Source: UBA4479 sp963974935 | GTDB lineage: Bacteria; Pseudomonadota; Alphaproteobacteria; Rhodospirillales; Casp-alpha2 | DNA: 64,000 bases | Assembly: GCA_963974935.1 (NCBI GenBank) | Contig: CAXBEV010000013.1 | Coordinates: 41,058-105,057 of the forward strand | Reading direction: 5' to 3' | In this document: positions 1 through 11,900 of the stretch, in pieces | Layout of the letters: every line of letters starts with the position of its first letter | Numbering within the stretch: position 1 is the first letter of the stretch | Notes under the pieces: model-generated | What the model saw: only the letters and a program-made list of their open reading frames with translations | What the model was told of the DNA's origin: nothing | Databases searched by the model: none | Program-made: the position numbers and the translations under genes

Positions 1-584
1 GCATGTCCATCTATGTCGGGACCGTCTTGATAGGACTTGCGATTCTGTTCGTCATGTTTCTTGCCCTGGTTGGGTTTGGCGGCGGCATGCGGCCAGGGAA
101 GTTTCTCTCGGCGTCACGTGACGTCATGTTATTGGCATTTTCCACGTCGAGTTCAGCCGCCGTAATGCCGTTATCGATGAAGACGGCAGAAGAGCGCCTC
201 GGCGTGCGCTCTTCGGTCAGCCAATTCATTATCCCACTCGGCGCCACCATCAATATGAACGGCACCGCTCTGTATCAGGGCGTGGCCGCAATATTTCTAG
301 CGCAGGTGTATGGAATTGAAATTGGTAGCGGCGGGCTGATCTTGATCGTGTTGACGGCGGTGGGCGCATCGATCGGTTCGCCGGCGACCCCTGGGGTCGG
401 TATCGTAATCCTGTCTTCAATACTGGTTTCCGTCGGCGTCCCGCCCTCCGGGGTTGCGCTTATCATGGGAGTCGACAGGATTCTCGACATGAGCAGAACC
501 GCCCTAAATGTCAGCGGTGATCTCGTTGCGTGCGTACTGATGGATAAATGGCTGCAACGTCAGGAGTCAGCAAAACCAGCTTAG
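1..584 (+). CDS. Sodium:dicarboxylate/glutamate symporter, C-terminal part (5' end outside window)
   Basis: This is the C-terminal half of a DAACS-family (TC 2.A.23) secondary transporter that couples Na+ or H+ to uptake of C4-dicarboxylates or acidic amino acids across the inner membrane. About 193 residues are visible against roughly 420 for the family, so the gene runs off the left edge and the ATG at base 3 is probably internal. Family hallmarks are present: the serine-rich re-entrant loop STSSSAAVMPLSM, the cation-site motif NMNGTALY, the second hairpin GSPATPGVG, and the substrate-binding helix DRILDMSRTALNVSGD. The Arg in DRILDMSR and the Asn in NVSGD sit where substrate contacts lie in GltPh-like proteins. 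The substrate cannot be fixed from this fragment. Confidence 0.9.
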   Translation, partial: MSIYVGTVLIGLAILFVMFLALVGFGGGMRPGKFLSASRDVMLLAFSTSSSAAVMPLSMKTAEERLGVRSSVSQFIIPLGATINMNGTALYQGVAAIFLAQVYGIEIGSGGLILIVLTAVGASIGSPATPGVGIVILSSILVSVGVPPSGVALIMGVDRILDMSRTALNVSGDLVACVLMDKWLQRQESAKPA

Positions 585-596
585 TCGTGTTCGATC

Positions 597-622
597 ACGG
601 ATACTGAACACGGATACTGAAC
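597..622. repeat. Tandem 13-bp repeat, two copies
   Basis: ACGGATACTGAAC occurs twice head to tail just after the symporter stop codon. It may simply be a slippage duplication. Confidence 0.6.
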
Positions 623-633
623 ATGGACTTTTT

Positions 634-656
634 GGCATTGGGATGGATGCCTTTTT
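634..656 (+). terminator. Possible weak intrinsic terminator after the symporter
   Basis: GGCAT (634-638) can pair with ATGCC (647-651), followed by five T. The stem is only five pairs, so this is a tentative call. The rest of 585-968 holds no convincing gene; it is the 3' flank of the symporter and the 5' flank of the mlaC-like gene. Confidence 0.35.
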
Positions 657-986
657 CGATTCTTAGGAAGCCATTATGCATCTGTGGCTCCCATTTTCTT
701 CCGTCCAATGATGGTCATCGCTAAACGCCTGCAAGTGGATAGAATGCCTTGCTGCGCTGCAACAATTTACTTGCGTGCGCTGCCATCGTGGCCTACATGG
801 ACGATCAGCGGAACAGTCACGATGAAGCGCTGTGGGTTGCAGCCTCGCTGTGCCAAAACCCCAATTGATTTAATGTAATAAAGCGCCTGACAAAGCCGGC
901 ATTGTGAATTTTCACTTCTTCCCGGCACATCGGCCTTAAGACCTGCAACCTAAGAAACAAATTTCACATTGATAAAGAGGCCTACA

Positions 987-1643
987 ATGATGTTTCGATT
1001 GCTGATTGTGCTATTCATCATCGCCCTGATTGCCGGCCCCGCCAATGCAGGCGAACATAAACCGAAGACATCCGATACGACGGAAGTCGCCAATCTCAGT
1101 GCGGATCAATACCTCAGCCAAAAGGTTAATTTGGTTCTGAGCCAAATCGGACAAGCACAACTGGACGCAGACGCGCGCGAGCATCGGTTTCGGGCCCTCG
1201 TCATGGAAATTTTCGACGCCCGATTCATTTCGCAATTCGTTTTGGGCGCGCATTGGAAAGAAACTTCACCGACCGAACAGACGCGGTTCACAAAATCATT
1301 GATTGAACTGCAGGTACAGAGCTGGGCGCAACGCTTCAAACCGTCTATTAATGCCAACGCCGTGGCTATTGGTGTGCCGCAGGTCAATGACCGCGGCCAT
1401 CATATCGTGCCAATGACGGTGAAAGACGCAGATACCCCTGACGGCACGGTGAAACTACTATGGGTCCTGCGCAAACAAGATGACGCCTTCAAGGTATTTG
1501 ACGTGATCGTGGGCGGAACATCCATCTTGGTCACCTACAGAAACGAATATCAATCGTTCATCAGTAGACATGGCAGTGTTGCGAAACTGACCGATGAAAT
1601 CGAAAAACAAGTCCGCTTGGCATCGACGACGCCGGCGAATTAG
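987..1643 (+). CDS. mlaC: MlaC/Ttg2D-family phospholipid-binding periplasmic protein
   Basis: A secreted protein of about 218 residues resembling MlaC, the soluble shuttle that carries phospholipids between the outer-membrane MlaA complex and the inner-membrane MlaFEDB ABC transporter. A signal peptide is visible (MMFRLLIVLFIIALIAGPANA, cut after ANA). The body shows the family pattern: a helical N-terminal part with RFRALVMEIFDARFISQFVLG and then alternating strands ending in VFDVIVGGTSILVTYRNEYQS, typical of the lipid-binding fold. The ATG at 987 is preferred over a TTG at 969 because AAGAGG lies six bases upstream. No other mla gene is nearby, whereas mlaC usually sits in mlaFEDCB, so this may be a stand-alone paralog. 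Confidence 0.75.
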   Translation: MMFRLLIVLFIIALIAGPANAGEHKPKTSDTTEVANLSADQYLSQKVNLVLSQIGQAQLDADAREHRFRALVMEIFDARFISQFVLGAHWKETSPTEQTRFTKSLIELQVQSWAQRFKPSINANAVAIGVPQVNDRGHHIVPMTVKDADTPDGTVKLLWVLRKQDDAFKVFDVIVGGTSILVTYRNEYQSFISRHGSVAKLTDEIEKQVRLASTTPAN

Positions 1644-1711
1644 CATACTGGCACCTTAACTGCGGCACGCCGTGTTGTGACTTGCCGCCGAACAGCCGAC
1701 CTTCGAAGTAT

Positions 1712-2584
1712 TCAATCGCGCCGACCGACGATGGCACGGTTATACCATTCGAGGATGCACGCGATCCCTGGGCGCCAGTCGACGTCGATCATCAGGTTAT
1801 GGGCGGCTTCCGGCAGATTTACATTTTCGGCACCATAAAATGTGCCGACGGCAGCGTCCTGCCCAGGCGGATGGGTAATAGGCCAGTCACGGCCCGCAGA
1901 GATACAAAGCGCCGGGCAGTTGATTTTTTCGACATCCACCGAAACGCGAAGTTTATAGCGGTCATTTATCGCAACGGAACTTTCTGGGCATTGCCGTTCA
2001 AGCATTGCCGAGATGTCGTAATCGGCGTGGTTTGCCAGATATTTTTCGCGAACGGTTTTTTCGTCGGCAGGCGCCAAGGGGCGAGTCTCGTCAACCGGAG
2101 GCACAGCTTGAGCGCCGGGAAGATTGGCCGGCGGCGATGGCGTCAGCAAAATAAGGCCTGCGACCGGCGTGCGCGAGGCTGCGACCCCGACCATCACACC
2201 GCCCATGCTGTGGCCGGCCAGGACCGGCGGATGTTCGAACGTTCGGGCGATGGCCGCAACATCGTCACCGTATTCGCTGAGACCGGCGGTGAGCAGATCC
2301 TCGGTCGGCAGACCACCATGACCGCGTACGTCAACGGCTGTAGCGGCAATCCCGGCTTCGTGGACAACCTTGAGCCAGTTCGAGTAGATCCAGGCCCCCT
2401 GCATATTGCCGTGCACGAAAACGATGGCGGGCTTTGACTTCGTCTCTTTAACGGGGGATTGCGTCATGCGCGCGAACCCGACGCGTACCGTCGGTAGCGC
2501 GTCGATGTAGTCGAAGTCGAATGAATCCAATTGCCGCCCCACTGTGCTTTGAGTTTGCACTGAAAAGTAACATGGTGAATGCAC
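1712..2584 (-). CDS. Alpha/beta hydrolase
   Basis: A single-domain alpha/beta hydrolase of up to 290 residues. The oxyanion-hole motif HGNMQG is near residue 55, the nucleophile elbow is GHSMGG (Ser), the acid is probably the Asp in SAGRDWP, and the catalytic His is in EAAHNLM near the C-terminus. The Ser-Asp-His order is complete. The fold suits an esterase or lipase, but the substrate is not predictable. The start is uncertain: the longest reading frame begins with GTG at 2584 and has no clear ribosome binding site, while an ATG at 2467 (MTQSPV) would give about 251 residues and still keep the whole fold. Confidence 0.85.
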   Translation of the reverse strand: MHSPCYFSVQTQSTVGRQLDSFDFDYIDALPTVRVGFARMTQSPVKETKSKPAIVFVHGNMQGAWIYSNWLKVVHEAGIAATAVDVRGHGGLPTEDLLTAGLSEYGDDVAAIARTFEHPPVLAGHSMGGVMVGVAASRTPVAGLILLTPSPPANLPGAQAVPPVDETRPLAPADEKTVREKYLANHADYDISAMLERQCPESSVAINDRYKLRVSVDVEKINCPALCISAGRDWPITHPPGQDAAVGTFYGAENVNLPEAAHNLMIDVDWRPGIACILEWYNRAIVGRRD

Positions 2585-2641
2585 AGGAGCAATTCAGTGG
2601 GGAAAGATCAGGCGTCATCCTTCCCCCTCCATGCGGAGATG

Positions 2642-2668
2642 GATTCCCACCTGGGCGGGAATGACGGA
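2642..2668. repeat. Dispersed palindrome, family D (GCGGGAATGACG)
   Basis: ATTCCC..GGGAAT hairpin unit with the flank GGGCGGGAATGACG, like the unit at 62374-62434. It lies upstream of the hydrolase. The 2585-2938 stretch holds no gene; it is packed with family A and D palindromes. Confidence 0.6.
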
Positions 2669-2736
2669 GAAAGCGGGAATGCCGGTGGGGTGATTGAACG
2701 CCACACGAAGCCGGTCCCTTTTTAGTACCTCGCTCC

Positions 2737-2836
2737 GCGTCATCCTGAACTCGATTTAGGATCTATCGCGATACAAGCGTCGACCTTTGGGTGCGTGCAT
2801 ACGACAGTGCATCCTGAATCAAGTTCAGGATGACGC
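2737..2836. repeat. Dispersed palindrome pair, family A (GTCATCCTGAA)
   Basis: Two inverted units face each other: 2737-2763 (GCGTCATCCTGAA, with a mismatch in its second arm) and 2809-2836, ending TTCAGGATGACGC. This is the most degenerate pair of the family in the window. Confidence 0.75.
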
Positions 2837-2896
2837 AGGGGAAAGGCAGAATGACGCAGGAGGAAACAGTCAGCTTCGCAGAGTGCTGGCTCCCGT

Positions 2897-2926
2897 CCGT
2901 CATCCCCACCTAAGCGGGGATGACGG
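2897..2926 (-). terminator. Hairpin terminator downstream of the giant adhesin (family D-like)
   Basis: Perfect 11-bp arms CCGTCATCCCC / GGGGATGACGG around an 8-base loop, 12 bp beyond the adhesin stop codon. There is no long T run, so if it stops transcription it may do so with Rho or mainly protect the 3' end. Confidence 0.5.
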
Positions 2927-2938
2927 TGGAGTGTCTTA

Positions 2939-5900
2939 TTACTGCGTATCGATGGTCAGGGTTACGGTGCCGTTTTCTTCGGTGACCGAGTAGCCTTCCG
3001 AGGCATCGCCGTCGTTATTGTGATCCAGGTCATCCATCTTGACGCCGTTGAGCGTCACCGACTGACCTTCGACACCCTGGAACGAGACCACCACGTCGCC
3101 GTCTTCGTTTTCGTTGAAGATCATATCGTCGGCGTGGAATTCTTGGCCTTCGAAGACCACGGTGTCTTGCTCCATGATGTCTTGGATGATGTCGTGACCG
3201 CCTTCGGCCTCCATCTTGAAGACATCGCTGCCGGCACCACCGCTTAGCATGTCATCGCCCTCGCCGCCGCTCAGCACATCGTCACCGTCACCGCCCAGCA
3301 GCGTATCATCGCCAAGACCCGCCACCAGCACATCGTCGCCGATGCCGCCGTCCAAGGTGTCGTCACCGGCGCCGCCGTCGAGCGTGTCGTTCCCGGCCTC
3401 GCCGAACAGCTTGTCTTTGCCGTCGCCGCCACTCAGCAGATCATCGTCGGCACCGCCGAACAACGAGTCATTGCCGGCACCGCCGTCGAGAACATCGTCG
3501 CCATCAAAGCCGTACAATTTATCTTTGCCGTCGTTACCGTACAGCACGTCATTGCCGCTGGCACCTTCGAGGGTCTCGTCATTTGACGAACCACTGATTT
3601 CCACCGGCATCTCGACAGAAACGTCAATCTGCAGGCTGGCCGCCACCGATTCCGCGATGTCGCCATCGTCTTCGGTGGTGATCGCAACAACATCAATGGC
3701 AAAGTCATCGTTGACGGACGGCTCGACGACCAACATCAGACCGTCAAGTTGCTCGCTGGTGAGCGACCAGTTACCGTTGCCGTCATCGGTACCCGCAGAC
3801 AACGTCGCACCTTCAGGTAGACCGCGCACTTGGAACGAAAGGCTTTCCGAGCCGTCGGTATCAACCAACGTGCCTTCAATATCCAAGTCGTAGACGACAG
3901 AACTGCCGTCATAACCCGACAACACCTGCGCGTCACCATCGTGAAGGTTGACGATTTCCGTCGGCGTCAGCGCACGATCATAGATCGCGATATTATCCAT
4001 CTGGCCGCCGAAGAAGTCGCGCAGATTGTCCGCTTCACCGTCGGAACTGGCCCAAGCGTTCGCACCAAACACCATCGGCTCTTCGTTGCCGTCGAGGCCG
4101 CCGGTATAGCTGTCGCTATCGACCAAGTTGCCGTCCAGGTACAACTGCATGCCGTCCGGCCCGAACGAGAACGCCATCTGATGCCACGCACCGCTCGACA
4201 CGTCACCGCCTTTGACCATAAAGCTGGAATTGCCGCTTTGCAGGCGCACTTCGACTTGCCCGTCATCGACCCACGCCGTTAAGTGACCACCGTCGTCATA
4301 GCCGCTCGAGTCTTTAGAGAACAACGCCTGTTTGTCATCGGAATCTTCGGTGTTGAACCACAGCACGAACGTGCCCTCGTCCATTTCCAGGTCTTTGGCG
4401 TGGTTCACTTCGACATAATCGTCGTTACCGTCGAACATCGCCGACGTGCCGCTCGGGCCGTTGCTGTTGTTGTTAATAGCGACGCCGTGCAGATCGCCGT
4501 CATGGCGCCCGGCACTGTCATCCAAATCACGGTCGTCGTTATCGGTGATCTCGTAAAATGCGACCAGATCGCTAGCTTCACCCGAACCCTGGCCGGAACC
4601 GGCTTTTGAACCATTGGTCTGCGTGCCGCCATGCCCATCGCTGAGCAACGTCGCCGAAACACTAACGCTCGGCGTGTCGGCGACGCCGGTGACATTCACG
4701 TTGAACGTCGACGTTGCGGTTTCGCTCGCCTCGCCGCTGCTCTCAGTTCCCGTCGTCGTCACCGTCAGCGTCATATCGTCGTTCGAGTTTTCCGGCGGTG
4801 TGATCGTCAGGTTTGCCAAGTCGTCAGGGCTGACGGTCCAATCACCATTCTCAAGCTTTTCGCCCGCAGACAAAGTCGCCAAGTCCGGCACGCCGGAGAT
4901 CGTGATCGACAGTGTCTCCGACCCATCGTCGTCATTCAGTGCTGCCGAGATATCCAGGCTGATCGCGCCATCTTCAAAGCCGGCAACATCGCCAGCATTC
5001 AGTGTTACGCCGTCGGCGGTGGTGTCCATTTCCGGCACATCGACACCAATCGTCGTCGTCACACTTGCCTGGTCGCCGTCGTTTTCGGTCGAGATTGCAG
5101 TGATGCTCAGATCAAAGTCATCGCTGCCTTCGGCAACAACCAGAACCAAGCCGGCCAATTGCCCTGCCGTCAGCGTCCACGAACCGCTGCCGTTATCAGT
5201 ACCCGCCGAAAGTGTGGCGCCTTCGGGCAAGCCATTGACGGTGATCGAAATATCTTCCGAACCGTCAACATCATTCAAGCCCGCTGAAATATCGAGCGGA
5301 TATTCAACAAAACTCTCACCGCCTTGCGTCGATTCAAAGCTGATCGAATTGATCAGAAAGTCATCACCGGCACCCGGCGCAGAAAATACGATCTGATCAA
5401 ACGTGCCGCCATCGGTTGCGGTCAAAGTCACAGGCGGATCGATCCGATCGCTGATCCCGGTCACCGTACCGTCCCCGACCGCGACGCCGTCACGATACAG
5501 CGTGTAGGTCGCATGCTCGCCGGAATTCATCCAGGCAAACGAAACGTCTGCTGACGATGCGGGGGTATCGAAATCAACCACCATCTGCTCGGAGACACCG
5601 GCCCGGTTGTTGAAGCCCAGTTCGTTGTTGGCACCAGACGCCGACCCTGCAACACCAAAGCCTACAGGGTTGCTGTTAAAGCCGATATTATCGACCGATG
5701 CATCGGACAAGCTGCCGTCTGCATTGACCGAACGACCACCAACGCTAAATCCGTTGCCGGCGCTGGTGACATTGTCGACGCCGATGGTGACTTCAACCAC
5801 CTCACCGGCAACTTCGGTCAACGTTCCGTCGCCGAGCGCTACGGATAACGTCGGTGCATCAGCAACTCCGGTGACGGCGACGCCAATAGTTGCCGTCGTG

Positions 5901-8900
5901 GTTACGGTGGCCCCGCCATTTGCTTCGGTCGACGTCGCCGTCACATTCAGCGTCATATCTTCATTGCTATCCGCCGGCGGTGTGATCGTCAGGTTTGCCA
6001 AGTCGTCAGGGCTGACGGTCCAATCACCATTCTCAAGCTTTTCGCCCGCAGACAAAGTCGCCAAGTCCGGCACGCCGGAGATCGTGATCGACAGTGTCTC
6101 CGACCCATCGTCGTCATTCAGTGCTGCCGAGATATCCAGGCTGATCGCGCCATCTTCAAAGCCGGCAACATCGCCAGCATTCAGTGTTACGCCGTCGGCG
6201 GTGGTGTCCTGTTCGGCGGCAACATCGATGCTCAGCGTTGCCGTTGCGGTGTCGCCGTCGGCATCCTGCATGGTGTAGCTGAACACGTCTTCGCCAGCTT
6301 CCGCGACGCTGCCAGTTTCGAACTGAACCGCGCGCACGAAGAAGTCACTGGAATCACCCGCATTATTGTCGTTTGCCGTGTCGGTGGCCGTGAACACCAG
6401 GTACTTAAACGCAGCCCCGTCCGGCAACGAAATATTCGCGGTGCCGACGTTGTTGCTGCCGCTGAAATCGACGGTCTCCGCATTCAATGTACCTTGGCCA
6501 ACCAAGTTGCCCGCAGCATCAAATGCCTGCCATGCACCCTGCTCGCCACCATCTTCGTTGGTGAACATGCGCGAGACGGTCAACGTTGCCTCTGTGGTCG
6601 AGCCACCGAGGTCAATCGCCAATGCCTGGCTTTCGCCAGTCGCATTATCATGGTTGATCTGATTGGGTGCCGGCATGCCGTTTTGCGTGCCGGCCACACC
6701 CACACCATCAGAGTTAAACGTCACCTGGCCGTCTGCCAATGTCGGATCGAAATTACCGTTCGCATCGGTGAAGGACGTGCCGAAATCAAACGCGAAGGTA
6801 TTGACGCCGGACCATGCTTCTTCGACCGCGCCGGCACTCGCTGTGCCGGTCAAACCGGCGACATGCGACACCGCTTCGCTTTCGTCGGCGGCATAATCGT
6901 AGCTGCCGTCGGCATACATTTTGAGCGTGCCGTACTCGCCGTCGATTTCAATGTAATCGCCGTCGGCATCGGTCTGCACGTCGTCAGCGTTGGCAAAGCT
7001 TTTGCTGGTGTTGCCGAAGGTCACGTCGACGATACCGTTGTCGGCAGCCGAGCCGGTATCTGCGGCGGCGGCTTCATCGACGCTGTCACCTTCACCGGTC
7101 AGGACGTTGCCGCTGGTGACCTCGCCGATTTCAACGACATTGCGATCATCGCCGGCAAGCGGGTCAACGTTGACCACGGCCTGCACGGTGTTGCTGGCGC
7201 TATCTTGGTTCGCACCCTCGGTCGCGGTCGCGGTGACCGTCAAATCGAAATCATCGCTGGCGCCGTCCGGTAGCGAAATTGCGAGGCCGTCCAGATCGGT
7301 GCCGCTGAGTTCATACGCACCATCACCCAAAGACACGCCGTTGTTGAGGCTGGCCCCTGCAGGCAAGCCGGTGATGGTGATCGACAACGTCTCCGACGTA
7401 TCGATATCGTTTAACATGCTGTCGATCGACAGCAGAACCGTCTGCCCGACATCACCCGACGCATCACCGGCAGCGACATTCGGCGTATCGGCGACGGCGT
7501 TCACAACCACCGCCAACGTTGTCGTTGCTGTGCTGGTTGCCCCGGTCGAGGACTCACGCGACGTCGCGGAAATCGTCAGATCAAAGTCGACATCGGAATC
7601 CGCAGGCGGCGTGATCGTCAAGCCGCTCAATTGCTCAGGCGTCAGCGTCCAAGAGCCGTCGTTGTTGGGCTCGCCCGCCGACAGTTCAGCACCCACCGGA
7701 ACATTGGAAATGGTCACGCTTAGGGTTTCCGAGCCGTCGGTGTCGGTCAGCGCGGCATCGATGTTGAGCGCAATTGCTGCGTCTTCGTCACCTTCGGCTG
7801 CGGACACGCTCAACTCGGGCGTCTCGGCGGTGTCGTCGCCATCCGTTGTTAATGTCTGCGTCACTGATGCGCTGTCACCGTCATTTTCAGTCGCCGTCGC
7901 GGTGACGTCGAAATCAAAATCCGGGTCAACGCCTTCCGGCACATTGATGGTCAAGCCGTCCAACTGTTCGGTGGTCAGTGTCCAGGTGCCGTCGTTGTTA
8001 TCGGTACCTGCCGACAACGACACACCTTCCGGCAACCCGGACACGCTGATCGACAAAGACTCGGAACCGTCGACATCATTCAAGCTCGACGAGATATCCA
8101 GCGGGAATGTTGTCATTCCATCGACGCCTGCTTCACTATTGAGATAAGCGATATCCTGAGAGAAGCTGACAGTCTGATCAATTGTCGCCATCAACGGAAG
8201 GCCAATACTTGAGACACTCGGGTCGATCAAGAACAGCGGCCCTTCGCTCGGCCCTGTGAGGTCGCTGGAATTATCGCCCGCCTTGACGGTGATCGCCACC
8301 AAACTCTGACCGGGGAAGTTATCGGCAACGTAACCCAAAAGATCGACATCGTTGATGTCCGTCAACGCGTCGTTACCATCTGGGAATGCCGTGATTTTGA
8401 CTTTTTCGATATTACCGGCACCGTCGTCCAGATACATGACAACGTTATTAATCGCGTGATCAAAGGCATCAATGTCACGGAAGCCTTCGCCCTCGACCAC
8501 GGCATCGCCAAGACTAACCGACAAGTTCGGATCATCGGCAACGCCGGTCACATCAACGCTAATGGTGCCCGACGTCGTGGCGAAATCACCGTCGTCTGTC
8601 GTCGACGTTGCGGTGACCGTCAGATCGAAATCGACGTTGCTGTCATCCGGCGCAGTAATCGTCAGACCGGCAGCTTCCGTCGGCAACAAAGACCAAACGC
8701 CGCCGCCAAGGGACGTGCCTGCGGACAACGTGGCACCTGCCGGTACACCTGAAATGGTCAGCGAAAGCGTTTCCGACGGATCGGTCAAAGACGCATCGAT
8801 ATTTAGCGCAATTGCCGCATCTTCAAACCCTTGTGTATCGCCTACGTTTAGGGTCGGCGCATCGGCGGGGTCGACACCGCTCTCAACGGTGATATCGATG

Positions 8901-11900
8901 TGACCGATGTTGATGCTGGTCTCAAGGTCGGTCGGGATCACGTTGTCCGGATCGGTATCGGTCGCCGTCGCCGTGACTTCCAAGGTAAAGTTACCGCTGA
9001 AGCCTTCCGGCGGCGTGATCTGCAAACCGGACAGCTGTTCGCTGGTCAATCCGTCGATGACCCCGTCAACGGCGCTCAACAACGTACCGCCCAAGGTCAC
9101 GGTCGCGCCGTCCGGAATATTGCTGATCGATACCGAAAGGCTTTCGGAGCCGTCCAGATCGTTCAGCATCGCCTCGATATCAAGATCGGTTGCGGTCGCG
9201 CCCTCGATGGCAATCTGCGACGGCACGTTCAACGACGGCTGATCGGCGACGGCCGTGACCGACACGTTCAAGGACTTCACGGACTCCGACAGATCGTCGC
9301 CGTCCATGGCGGTGACGGTGATTTCGAGGTTGAAGTTTTCGTTGCTGTTTTCCGGCGGCGTAATCGTCAGATCAGCAAGTTCCTCGGTGGTCAAATTCCA
9401 CGTGCCGTTGCCGCTGTTCACACCGGCAGACAACATGGCACCCTCCGGCACACCGGAGATGGTGATGCTGACGATCTCGTCATCGCCCAGCGCGGCAGCG
9501 GCAATTTCCAGCGGAATTGCGTCGTCTTCGAAACCGGCTGCGTCGTGCAGCAGCAAGCTCGGCGTCTCGGCCACCGCGTTCATGTCGACGTTGATCACGC
9601 CGCTGACCACCGATACGCCCTGCCCGTTGGCCGTGTCTTCCGCATCGGCTTCGGTTGTCGTCGCGGTCACCAACAATGAGAAGTCGGTATCGACGCCGTC
9701 CGGCAACGACACGCCCAAACCGGTCAGTTGCGCCGGCGTCAGGGTTACTGTGCCGTCGGTGATGGTAATCGCATCGCCCGCCGTGTTCGACAACACGGCG
9801 CCATCCGGCAGGTTGGAAATCTCGATCGAGAGGGTTTCCGAGCCGTCGGTATCGTTCAGCGACACATTGATATCGAGCGGCACAATGGTGTTTTCATTCG
9901 CGCTCACATCCCCAACGCTGAGGTTTGCGTCATCGGCAACACCGGCGATAGCGACATTCAACGAGCCGGTATTGGTCGCGAACGTGCCGTCCTGCGTGGT
10001 TGAGGTCGCCGTGACGTCGAGCGTGAAGGCACCTGAATAATTATCCGGCGTGGTCATCACCAAGCCAGGCAAGTCGCCGGGCTCCAACGACCAAGTACCA
10101 TCGTCATTGAGCGTACCTGCGGACAGTGTCACGCCGTCCGGAACACCTGCGACGGTGACACTCAGCGTCTCACCCGCGTCGGTCAGAATTGCAGCGATGT
10201 TCAACGGCACCGGCGTGTCTTCATTGCCGCTCGCATCGAACAGCATCAACGACGGCACGTCGGCGCGTTCATCGACATCAATGTGAATGGTCCCGGACGC
10301 CGTAGCGGTGGCCTGTTCAAGACCGGCAACATCGTCGGCCGTTTCGGCAACAAAGACGTCCACTTGGACATCGAATTCACCAAAAGTGCTTTCCGGAATC
10401 GTCATGCTCAAGCCATCGAGTTGCTCTGACGTGATCGTCCATGAACCATCTGCATTCAGCGTACCGACAGAAAGCAACGCATTGTTCGGCAATCCGGAAA
10501 GTGTAACTGATATCGCTTCGGACCCGTCCGTATCGGTGAGTTCGAGCGCGATGTTGAGCGGAATAGGTTCGCCCTGAAGCTCGGTCTGTTCGGTGTCTTG
10601 CACAATCGGCTGATCGGCAACGCCCAACACGTCCACGTGCAGAGTTTGCGAGACACTTTCAGGCGCGACACCGTCGGCACCTTCGCGGGCGGTGGCGGTG
10701 ATCGTCAGATCGAATTCATCGTCCGAGTTTGCCGGCGGCGTGATCGTCAGGCTCGAGAGAAGATCAGGGTCGGCCGCAAAGTCTTCGGCTGAGATCGTCC
10801 AACCCCCCTCACCGGTCTGCGTTCCAGACGACAGCACGGCGCCCGCAGGCACGCCTGCGATGGTAATCGACAGCGTTTCCGAGCCGTCTTGATCGGTCAG
10901 GGCGGCATCAATGTTGAGGGCAATCGGCGTATCTTCGTTGCCGATGGCAGGACCGGCGCTGAGGGTCGGTGCGTCGGTGACGGCATCGACGGTCAGCGTA
11001 AAGTCCTGTGAATTTTCAGCAATTTCGCCGTTTGCAGCTTCGGTGGACGTTGCGGTCACCGACAAGTTGAACACACCCGACGCATTGGCCGGCGGCGTCA
11101 TCGTCAGCGAGTCCAATAGATCAGGATCAGCGGCAAAGTCTTCGGCGGAGATCGTCCAAACACCTTCGCCCGTTTGCGACCCCGCGGACAGCGTCGCGCC
11201 ATCCGGCACGCCCGAAATCGTAATCGATAGGCTTTCCGAGCCGTCCGTATCCGTCAGCGCAGCGGCAATATCCAAGGCGATGGCCGTATCTTCGCTGCCG
11301 CCGACGTTCGTAACGTCAAGCGCCGCCGTATCGGCGATGGCTTCCAGATCAATGGAAACGGTCGCTTCCAACGTCGCCGTATCTTCGTTGTTATCAACGT
11401 TCGTCACCGTCACCGTGAGGTCAAAGTTAACATCCGAATTCGGTGACGTGGTCATCGTCAGATTCGCCGCCTCATCAACCGTCAGCGTCCAAGTCCCGTC
11501 GCCGTTGTTGGTGCCCGCGGACAATACAGCGCCATCCGGCACGCCCGAGATTGTCACCGAGATCACTTCCGAGCCGTCGGTGTCTGCCGTCAGTGCCGTC
11601 AAATCGAGGCTGATGGTGCCGTCTTCGACACCACTTACGGTGACGACATCGCCATCGACGATGATCGCGTCGTTAAAGGTGACGCCCAATTCATCGGCGA
11701 CCGCCGTGATCGTCAGCGGCAAACCGAACGATGCGGTCGCACCTTCACCCGTGCTGGGCTCGGTCGAGGTCACGTTGAGTTGCAGGTTGAACGCGCCGCT
11801 CAGATGCGCAGGCGGCGTTAGGACTAAATTGTCGGTCGCTATATCCTCACCCAGCAAGCCGAGCGGAATCGATGCTACACCGGCGACCACGGGAATCTGA

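Noticed and set aside
770..860. A second frame reading AAIVAYMDDQRNSHDEALW before a TGA
   Set aside because: It looks protein-like but has a stop codon shortly upstream, no start with a ribosome binding site and no family match. It may be a decayed remnant; the evidence is too weak for a pseudogene call.
684..878. A 64-residue plus-strand frame between the symporter and mlaC-like genes
   Set aside because: It has no ribosome binding site, no recognisable domain and a Cys/Arg/Pro-rich composition typical of chance frames in GC-rich DNA.
3215..3600. RTX block read as a pore-forming toxin
   Set aside because: There is no hydrophobic pore domain, acylation site or toxin enzyme domain; the body is adhesive repeats.
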